12,007 nt of DNA from an uncultured Varibaculum sp. (GTDB lineage: Bacteria; Actinomycetota; Actinomycetes; Actinomycetales; Actinomycetaceae): contig CAMYAU010000041.1 of NCBI GenBank assembly GCA_947253735.1, forward strand, positions 1 to 12,007, given 5' to 3'. A program made the translations under genes and the position numbers. The stretch's first letter is position 1. Each line of letters opens with the position of its first letter. Positions 6,897 to 12,007 of this stretch are shown piece by piece. The notes under the pieces were generated by a model, which was not told the DNA's origin, made no database searches, and was given only the letters and a program-made list of their open reading frames with translations.

Positions 6897-7577
6897 GTGC
6901 AAATCGAGTACCAAAACCACCTGGAATCGGGGCAGGGAGAAATCCTGGTTCGCGAACTTTTAGAAAAATCATTTGGCCCCGAAGAACTGGGGGAGCCGGA
7001 AGATTTAATTGCTCAGCTGCAGAGTGGGCAGTTCCTTACTTTTTCTGCTTGGGAGGGCGTACTTCCGCTAGGAGCAGCAATAGTGTGGCCGGCAACTAGT
7101 GAAGTTACTTTGTTGAGCTGGCTGGCTGTCAGTGCTCGCACTCGTGGACACGGGGTGGGTTCCCAGCTTTTCCGGCAAGCGATTTCCTATTTGGAAACCA
7201 ACACCCGACCCCTCCTGATTCTGGGGGAAATTGAGGATCCGCAGCTGCATACAGCTTCTGCAGAGCATGGGGATCCGCAGCGTCGTTGGGCCTTCTATCA
7301 GCGTCTGGGAGCCAAACATCTGGATTTTCCCTTCGTGATGCCGCGCCTAGCTCCAAACGTCCCGGTGGGGGAGGATATGTGGCTTCTCAGTTTCGGAGGA
7401 CGAGCTCACGCCGGGATCGAGGCTAGTACCGGTAACCTTGCGGGGCAGGGTTTGGCTCGTCCTCTAAAGGAATTCTTGAAAATCTATCTAGAAGATAGTG
7501 GGGAAAATCGGAACGCAGACGGAAAATACCGCGCCGAGATCGAAGAAATGCTGTCTGCCGCCGCCAATCTGGATTAA
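6897..7577 (+). CDS. GNAT-family N-acetyltransferase
   Basis: The protein has 226 residues from GTG 6897. The core fold occupies about 1-150. The acetyl-CoA loop is in RTRGHGVGSQLF (81-92), the R-x-x-G-x-G motif A after the strand LLSWLAVSA. FYQRLGAKHL (133-142) matches the motif B region. Substrate is not predictable. A C-terminal extension of about 60 residues follows the core and is charged and helical near the end. TAGGGT (6885-6890) sits just ahead of the start. It could act as a ribosome site (AGGG, 7 nt spacing) or as a -10 box giving a nearly leaderless mRNA, which is common in actinobacteria. It stands alone between the LemA and IIA(Glc) genes. Confidence 0.85.
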   Translation: MQIEYQNHLESGQGEILVRELLEKSFGPEELGEPEDLIAQLQSGQFLTFSAWEGVLPLGAAIVWPATSEVTLLSWLAVSARTRGHGVGSQLFRQAISYLETNTRPLLILGEIEDPQLHTASAEHGDPQRRWAFYQRLGAKHLDFPFVMPRLAPNVPVGEDMWLLSFGGRAHAGIEASTGNLAGQGLARPLKEFLKIYLEDSGENRNADGKYRAEIEEMLSAAANLD

Positions 7578-7675
7578 TTATCTGCAGAATTCCCAGTATT
7601 TGCGCATAAAGTAAATATTAGCGACGCTAGTTGTGGATGATTATTCATAGTTACTGTTACTGCGATCCGAATATT

Positions 7676-7689
7676 TAAGTGAATACTTA
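7676..7689. promoter_or_regulatory. Small palindrome upstream of the IIA(Glc) gene
   Basis: TAAGT and ACTTA flank GAAT in an AT-rich patch about 80 nt before the IIA gene. It could be an operator but is short enough to be chance. A weak -10-like TAGGCT lies at 7724-7729. Confidence 0.2.
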
Positions 7690-7768
7690 GAAAAATAGGT
7701 TTTCTGAAGTACGCGGGGCGGACTAGGCTGGTTAGCAAGTGGGTTCGCTTTTGAGATTGGGGTGAGGC

Positions 7769-8266
7769 ATGGAGGAACCGTCCTTGCAGGTGTGTTCGCC
7801 GATTCCTGGACACATGGTGGATTTGCGGGAGGTGCCCGATTTGGTGTTCTCCGGCATGATCGTGGGTGCGGGAGTTGCGGTACGCCCGCTTCCTGGGGCT
7901 AAAAAGCTGACGGCGGTGGCTCCTATTTCCGGCAGACTAATTAAACTGTTTCCGCATGCATTTATGATCGCTAACGGGGAACAGACCGTGCTGGTGCACC
8001 TCGGTATTGACACCGTAAAAATGCGGGGAGATGGTTTCACCTGCCATGCTTTTGAAAATGAAAAGCTACAGGCTGGCGATCCCGTAACTACCTTCTCTGT
8101 AAAGCGAATCGAAAAAGCCAACCATTCTTCGTTATGCCCGGTGGTGGTACTGGATTCCACCCCCTCTGACCTGGAAAATTTGCGCCCGGAAGGTGACCAG
8201 GTTGAATGCGGGGATCTACTTTTTGAAATCAGTGCCGCTCCTGCTGGCGATCCCAGCGATTGGTGA
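7769..8266 (+). CDS. crr: PTS glucose-type EIIA phosphocarrier (stand-alone)
   Basis: The protein has 165 residues, the usual size of free IIA(Glc). ATG 7769 is preceded by GGGG (7759-7762) at 6 nt. The N-terminal part shows SPIPGHMVDLREVPD (10-24) and VAPISGRLIKLFPHAFMI (50-67). The two active-site His are present: His63 in FPHAFMI and His77 in VLVHLGIDTVKM (74-85). In the family the latter accepts phosphate from HPr and passes it to EIIB. The GDGF and AGDP motifs and the final ECGDLLFEI block also fit. The two His are 14 residues apart here, where the well-known members have 15, so one residue is missing in the intervening loop. No EIIB/EIIC or HPr gene is in the window, so it presumably serves transporters encoded elsewhere and may also have a regulatory role. 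Confidence 0.9.
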   Translation: MEEPSLQVCSPIPGHMVDLREVPDLVFSGMIVGAGVAVRPLPGAKKLTAVAPISGRLIKLFPHAFMIANGEQTVLVHLGIDTVKMRGDGFTCHAFENEKLQAGDPVTTFSVKRIEKANHSSLCPVVVLDSTPSDLENLRPEGDQVECGDLLFEISAAPAGDPSDW

Positions 8267-8407
8267 CGCCTGCATATTAGGCGGCGTTGCGATTACCGCT
8301 AGGTCTAGGAAGCAGCGGACGTATTAACCCGTAAACGTTTCAGTCCCGTCTAGGTGCCGATAAAAAGGGGTAGCTAAGCGGGGCTACGGGTGGCTTTACA
8401 TAGAGAA
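8267..8407. other. Intergenic stretch after the IIA(Glc) gene
   Basis: No gene is seen. Right after the stop, CGCCT (8267-8271) and AGGCG (8279-8283) can form a weak hairpin without a T-run. On the minus strand GTAGC/GCTAC (8387-8370) is followed by CCCTTTTTAT, a possible weak terminator for leftward transcription. Confidence 0.35.
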
Positions 8408-8442
8408 AGTGGGGGCGGATTCCATTGGAATCCGCCCCCACT
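8408..8442. terminator. Perfect 16-bp hairpin between convergent genes
   Basis: Bases 8408-8423 (AGTGGGGGCGGATTCC) pair completely with 8427-8442 around a 3-nt loop. The right flank is CTTGTTCC and the left flank, read leftward, is TTCTCTATG. The T-runs are poor, but the GC-rich stem and its place between two converging genes suggest a shared terminator. Confidence 0.65.
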
Positions 8443-8682
8443 CTTGTTCCCCATCTCAAGCAAATAAGGAGATATCAAACGCTCTTAGCATGATCCTTAT
8501 TGCTGAATACAATGTTAGGACATTTGTCTGAAAAATAAAATAAACAAACCTGAGAATTGGGTGTGAATTTTACAAAAACCCTGGTAAGAAGATTTTTTCG
8601 AGCTTGATCACAATTTTATTAAAAATATTTGGGACCTAATAGATCCGGGAAAGAAGAAAAATCTTAGCTATTGCCGATCGGA
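8443..8682. other. AT-rich intergenic stretch
   Basis: This 240-nt segment has many A/T tracts (for example around 8531-8551 and 8591-8635). I see no reading frame, RNA gene or clear regulatory site. On the minus strand it forms the 3' flank of the hydrolase-like gene. Confidence 0.5.
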
Positions 8683-9504
8683 TTACTGCCCGGCAGGCGG
8701 AACTAAGCGACTAACCCAGTTAATTACTTGGTCACGCAGAAAATCGACCTGTTCCGCATTCGGGTAAGTGCCATCAGGTTTTCGGTATTGAGCTGGTAAT
8801 TCTCCATAAAGGCTGAGTTTTTCCAAGAACAACAACTCGCAATTGGCGGGTAGTAATGCCTGCGGATCATCAAGCAATGGTCGGAACCACTGTGAGGCCA
8901 GGGTCTGGGGGTCAACCACAAATAGAGCTGGGAGTGCGATATTACGTAGCAATTCTTCGGTGTCGACCATGGTTAGTTCCCCCAGGGTTCGCTTAGCGAT
9001 TACGAAATAAGGGCGAGCTGCTCCTTGATCATTAGGAATTCGAGTATGCCCCACCTGCTCCAACTCAGCTAGTTGGGAGGGTGAAAACACGTCCTCCCAG
9101 GGTACCTCGGCGGGGCCTAAAATCGGCGCAGTAAGCACTAACGCTTTTACCTTGTCAGGTACGGCCCGCAATGCTACCAAAGCCCCGGAACCGTCTGCGT
9201 GTATAACCTGCTGATCAAATCCGCGTTCAGAGAGCCATCCACAGGCCGCCTTTAGATCTTCAATTTGGTTTTCCAGGCTGATCACGTCATCTGCGCTGTG
9301 GCCACAACCAGAAAAATCTAGTTGCAAAGTACTGTATCCAGCAGCGCGATAGGACTTTGCGAAAGCATCAAACCACCCAAGACTGTGGCGGTCCAGCAAA
9401 AAAGAGTGCGCGAAAATAACCGCGCGGTTACTGGAATCTACGGGGACGACAAAGTCCGCGGCCAAAGTCACCCCGCGAGAAGTGTGGATGCTGATCTCAC
9501 TCAT
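8683..9504 (-). CDS. Alpha/beta-hydrolase-fold protein, catalytic residues apparently lost
   Basis: The protein has 273 residues from ATG 9504, with GGTGG 4 nt ahead. The fold is clear: RAVIFAHSFLLDRHS (27-41) corresponds to the usual HGF.GDRHS oxyanion segment, YSTLQLDFSGCGHSADD (57-73) to the D-F-x-G-x-G-x-S strand/turn, then a helix and the elbow region HADGSGALVALRA (102-114). Aligned to the standard G-H-S-x-G-G, the elbow reads A-D-G-S-G-A, so the nucleophile Ser is Gly105 and the flanking small residue is shifted. No His occurs after residue 153, so the catalytic His also appears absent, and HG is HS in the oxyanion loop. I infer a non-catalytic relative, or a protein with displaced residues. 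Ser106 is the only nearby candidate. It stands alone and diverges from the 107-aa gene. Confidence 0.75.
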   Translation of the reverse strand: MSEISIHTSRGVTLAADFVVPVDSSNRAVIFAHSFLLDRHSLGWFDAFAKSYRAAGYSTLQLDFSGCGHSADDVISLENQIEDLKAACGWLSERGFDQQVIHADGSGALVALRAVPDKVKALVLTAPILGPAEVPWEDVFSPSQLAELEQVGHTRIPNDQGAARPYFVIAKRTLGELTMVDTEELLRNIALPALFVVDPQTLASQWFRPLLDDPQALLPANCELLFLEKLSLYGELPAQYRKPDGTYPNAEQVDFLRDQVINWVSRLVPPAGQ

Positions 9505-9612
9505 ATATCCACCGTAAACCGTAGACCATTAAAAATGTTGTGAAAAAATATAAAAAATACTTAAGAGTAGTCCCTAAATATTCTCACAAATTTCCCTAGT
9601 GTCGCGGTGAGA

Positions 9613-9618
9613 TAGAAT
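9613..9618 (+). promoter_or_regulatory. Candidate -10 box for the small protein / VIT1 operon
   Basis: TAGAAT at 9613-9618 lies 39 nt before the GTG start. No good -35 is seen at 16-18 nt. The 150-nt divergent gap is AT-rich and would hold promoters for both directions. Confidence 0.3.
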
Positions 9619-9657
9619 GACTAACAGCTATTTTTATCGATTTGAAAGGTGTTAGCC

Positions 9658-9981
9658 GTGGGAAAGAAACTCTTGACCGTCCTCGGCATTGGTGCCGGGA
9701 TTGCTCTAGTACGCCGTGAAATTAGGGAGAATCCCGAGGGTGGGGTAGCCAAAACTGTCAACGCGGTGACTTCCAATCCGCAGGTGCGTCGGGCAGGAGA
9801 AGCTACTAAACAAAAGGCTTCCGAGATTTTCCGTCGCCAAGGTGAAGCGGTCACCGACAAGATTGCAGACGCAGTCAAAGAGCGTATTTTTGGAGTGCCA
9901 TCCACGAGTAAATCGGATCCAGAATTTGTAGATGTGGAAATCGAAGAAATAACCGTTGAAGGGCCGGATTCTCGTCCCTAA
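9658..9981 (+). CDS. Small hypothetical helical protein, 107 aa
   Basis: I chose GTG 9658 (MGKKLLTVLG) because AAAGG (9645-9649) is 8 nt ahead. The in-frame GTG at 9649 overlaps that site and has no ribosome site of its own. An N-terminal hydrophobic stretch (LLTVLGIGAGIALV, about 5-18) could anchor it to the membrane. The middle, about 22-78, is charged and helix-prone (VRRAGEATKQKASEIFRRQG, VTDKIADAVKERIFG), and the end is acidic (PEFVDVEIEEITVE). I recognise no family with confidence, and a YtxH-like or coiled-coil membrane accessory protein is a guess. The stop codon is one base before the ATG of the ferritin-like/VIT1 gene, so the two are probably translated together and may share iron handling or membrane function. 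Confidence 0.7.
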   Translation: MGKKLLTVLGIGAGIALVRREIRENPEGGVAKTVNAVTSNPQVRRAGEATKQKASEIFRRQGEAVTDKIADAVKERIFGVPSTSKSDPEFVDVEIEEITVEGPDSRP

Positions 9982-9982
9982 A

Positions 9983-11092
9983 ATGGCTGATTTATCTGAT
10001 GATGGTGCGGGCGCTGCCCAGCGTAATACATCCCCTGTCTCCCATAAACAACTGCGAAGATGGAGAAAATACCTCGCGGAAGAACGCCTAGAGGCGGATA
10101 CCTATCGTTACCTGTCACGCCGACGCAGCGGTGATGAGCGGGAAGTTCTGCAAGAGCTATCCATCGCGGAAGAACGCCACGAAGACTATTGGTTAAACCT
10201 TCTGGGGGAGGATGCGCTGCCCACCCCGAGAGCAAGCCTCCGGTCGCGGCTGCTAAACTTTTTTACTCGCATCTTCGGGACTGTCTTTATGCTGGCTATG
10301 ATGCAGCGGGCAGAGCAACGGCATGACTATGAGGCCGATCTGGATGTCCCCAAGGAAATCGTGGCTGATGAAAAAATTCATTCCGAGGTGGTACGCGGTC
10401 TAGCTGCCCGTCAACGTGCCACGATTTCTGGCAGTTTTCGGGCGGCTGTTTTTGGAATAAACGATGGCTTGGTATCTACCTGCGCCTTAATCTTGGGGAT
10501 TTTTGGTACCGGAGTATCCAAAACTACCATTATTGTTACTGGTATGGCAGGTTTACTTGCCGGCGCCCTCTCCATGGGGGCGGGGGAATACGTATCGGTG
10601 CGTTCGCAAACTGAGCTTTTGGCTTCTTCCTCGCCAGACCCCGAGTCTGAACACGCTATCGACAAACTGAATATGAATCAAAATGAGTTGGCGTTGGTGT
10701 TTAGGGCGCGCGGAGACGATACGCAGACTGCGGACCGCAAAGCTGCTGCCGCCTTTGCCAATATTAAGACCGGTGGCCATGCCTATTTAGAGGCAGGAGA
10801 TCGGGAATATGAAGAGATCGGAACTGGTATGAAAGCCGCGATTTCTTCCTTCGTTTTCTTCGCTATTGGAGCATTTATTCCGCTGTTCCCATTCCTATTG
10901 CCGCTTTCGCCCTTGCAGGGGGCAATAGCAGCGGTAGTTTTAGTGGGCTTGGCTCTGATAATTGTGGGGGGAATCGTGGGGCTGCTTTCAGGAACCGACC
11001 CGGCTCCCAAAGCCTTGCGGCAACTATTGATTGGGTATGGGGCTGCCGGAGCCACCTACCTTTTGGGATTGGCTATCGGCACCCAGCTGTAG
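9983..11092 (+). CDS. Rubrerythrin-like/VIT1 fusion iron transporter
   Basis: The protein has 369 residues from ATG 9983. An in-frame TTG at 9956 would add nine residues inside the upstream gene and has no ribosome site. Residues about 20-145 are a ferritin-like helical domain with possible metal ligands in EERLEADTYRY (33-43), EERHEDYW (63-70), EQRHDYEAD (111-119) and EKIHSE (130-135). A VIT1/CCC1 domain follows: SFRAAVFGINDGLVSTCALI (151-170), LLAGALSMGAGEYVSVRSQT (191-210), a charged loop (211-285), then hydrophobic segments at about 288-308, 312-337 and 346-367. In the family the N-terminal domain senses or oxidises iron and the VIT1 part moves Fe2+ or Mn2+ across the membrane. Related fusions (MbfA) export iron. 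Here direction is inferred. TAAaATG coupling to the 107-aa gene suggests an operon. Confidence 0.88.
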   Translation: MADLSDDGAGAAQRNTSPVSHKQLRRWRKYLAEERLEADTYRYLSRRRSGDEREVLQELSIAEERHEDYWLNLLGEDALPTPRASLRSRLLNFFTRIFGTVFMLAMMQRAEQRHDYEADLDVPKEIVADEKIHSEVVRGLAARQRATISGSFRAAVFGINDGLVSTCALILGIFGTGVSKTTIIVTGMAGLLAGALSMGAGEYVSVRSQTELLASSSPDPESEHAIDKLNMNQNELALVFRARGDDTQTADRKAAAAFANIKTGGHAYLEAGDREYEEIGTGMKAAISSFVFFAIGAFIPLFPFLLPLSPLQGAIAAVVLVGLALIIVGGIVGLLSGTDPAPKALRQLLIGYGAAGATYLLGLAIGTQL

Positions 11093-11109
11093 TCCGTTTA
11101 CTTCCTGGT

Positions 11110-11916
11110 TTAGCTTCTATGGTAATCGTCTTTGCCGCTATGGTGGGTGTCAGTTTGTTTCTGATCGCTATCTGAGCTGCTCTTAGTTTCGGTTTCTGCG
11201 GCAGTGTTTTCGGAGTTCCGTTGCCGGCTGTCACGCCATCTTAAAATCTGCCGAAGTTGGCGGGGAGTTAGGGAAATCCTAAGATCCGGCGCCTCGGGAA
11301 GCACCCAGCCTCGCCACTGTGACAAAAGTACAAATACCAGGGCGGTTAGAATCGCGATCGCCATTCCGATGACCGGCATATGTAGTTTGAAAAATACCAC
11401 CATGATCACTGCGGAAGTAGCAGCCGGGGTAGCGTAGAGATTAGCGCCCCCAAAAATCTTGGGGATCTTTCCCACCATAACGTCTCGGATAATGCTGCCA
11501 CCTACGGCAGTAGTTAGTCCCATCATCAGCGCAGGCATTACCCCTAGCTCCAGGGTGAGGGTTTTTTGGGCGCCAGTGGCGGCCCAGCAGCCTAGGCAGA
11601 GGGCGTCGGCTACGGTTATCAGACGATTTGTCCATTTCGACTCTAGACGCCAAAAAAATGCCACGGTTGCTCCGAATAAAGCGCCACCTAGGTAAAAAGG
11701 ATCGGTAAAAGCTACTGGTATCTGTTGTAACAGTACGTCTCGGGTCATTCCGCCGCCGAGTGCGGAAATAATCGCGAGGGTAGCAAACCCAACCGCATCA
11801 AAATGGCGTTCACGAGCGAGTTTTGCTCCGATGATCGCGGCGCAAAATACCCCGGTTACATCCACTACCCGGAATGCGAGTTCGAGAACTTCGGGGCCAA
11901 AAGAACTTGTGGGCAT
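11110..11916 (-). CDS. TRIC/YadS-family (UPF0126) cation channel-like membrane protein
   Basis: The protein has 268 residues. ATG 11916 is the first start after an in-frame stop at 11962. AGGGG lies almost against it, so initiation looks weak. The family duplication is clear: GGGMTRDVLLQQIP (54-67) and GGSIIRDVMVGKIP (139-152), each in a three-helix half, with a seventh hydrophobic segment about 180-199. About 200 residues make up the normal core. The remaining tail (205-268) is charged and rich in Ser, Thr and His, and looks disordered. Bacterial TRIC homologues form trimeric K+-type channels, while some annotations call the family glycine transporter-like. Its 3' end faces the VIT1 gene with only 17 nt between stop codons and no terminator in the gap, so transcripts may overlap. 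Confidence 0.88.
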   Translation of the reverse strand: MPTSSFGPEVLELAFRVVDVTGVFCAAIIGAKLARERHFDAVGFATLAIISALGGGMTRDVLLQQIPVAFTDPFYLGGALFGATVAFFWRLESKWTNRLITVADALCLGCWAATGAQKTLTLELGVMPALMMGLTTAVGGSIIRDVMVGKIPKIFGGANLYATPAATSAVIMVVFFKLHMPVIGMAIAILTALVFVLLSQWRGWVLPEAPDLRISLTPRQLRQILRWRDSRQRNSENTAAETETKSSSDSDQKQTDTHHSGKDDYHRS

Positions 11917-12007
11917 ACCCCTATTTTTCTCTTTTTCTCCCCATTTTTTCCACTCATGGATTTATCGTCTCCCCAGCTTTCCCGCCATTTTGAGATACGC
12001 GTATGCA
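11917..12007. other. Upstream flank of the TRIC gene
   Basis: No gene is visible in these 91 nt. Read leftward, the sequence contains CGATAAAT (about 11968-11961), which might serve as a -10 element. No matching -35 is clear. Confidence 0.25.

Noticed and set aside
9649..9657. Upstream GTG start for the 107-aa protein
   Set aside because: It overlaps the AAAGG site that serves GTG 9658.
9956..9982. Upstream TTG start for the VIT1 fusion
   Set aside because: It has no ribosome site and would overlap the previous gene. The stop-start ATG at 9983 is the simpler reading.
11204..11695. Plus-strand frames opposite the TRIC gene
   Set aside because: They are antisense to a well supported membrane protein and show no protein-like pattern.

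Overview
The window looks like a chromosomal segment from a mid-GC actinobacterium, most likely of the Actinomycetaceae type (Actinomyces, Varibaculum or a relative). This is inferred from the large Gram-positive surface protein with Rib/YPDG-like and TSP3-like modules, frequent GTG/TTG starts, purine-rich Shine-Dalgarno sites, and the actinobacterial flavour of the rubrerythrin-VIT1 fusion, the TRIC channel and the IIA(Glc) protein. No rRNA, tRNA, CRISPR, insertion sequence or phage gene is visible.

Left third (1-4548): one very large secreted protein is encoded on the minus strand. It starts with TTG at 3934 and stays open to the left edge (1311 codons visible, C-terminus missing). It has a signal peptide, a unique N-terminal region, about four degenerate tandem beta-type repeats, two TSP3-like Ca2+-binding linkers, an Ig-like domain, several Rib/YPDG-like domains, and finally a PGGxN minisatellite that looks like a wall-spanning linker. 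Divergent to it lies a broken gene for a small secreted Ig/DUF11-like protein. It is interrupted by two frameshifts that cancel each other.

Middle (4549-6896): a gene-poor stretch carries a cluster of three hairpins, of which at least two look like terminators. A 14-codon mini-ORF with three consecutive Cys codons follows, just ahead of an AT-rich two-gene unit encoding a DUF3137 membrane protein and a LemA-family membrane protein. These two families are often neighbours.

Right half (6897-12007): housekeeping-like genes follow. On the plus strand are a GNAT acetyltransferase and a stand-alone PTS IIA(Glc)-type phosphocarrier with both key His residues. A 16-bp hairpin separates the latter from a convergent alpha/beta-hydrolase-fold protein whose catalytic residues appear to be lost. 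Divergent from that, a 107-aa helical protein and a ferritin-like/VIT1 fusion (iron storage or export type) form a stop-start coupled pair. They converge with a minus-strand TRIC/YadS-family cation channel.

The most unusual items are the poly-Cys mini-ORF before DUF3137-LemA, the apparent pseudo-hydrolase, the mosaic surface protein with its repeat edge, and the doubly frameshifted secreted gene.
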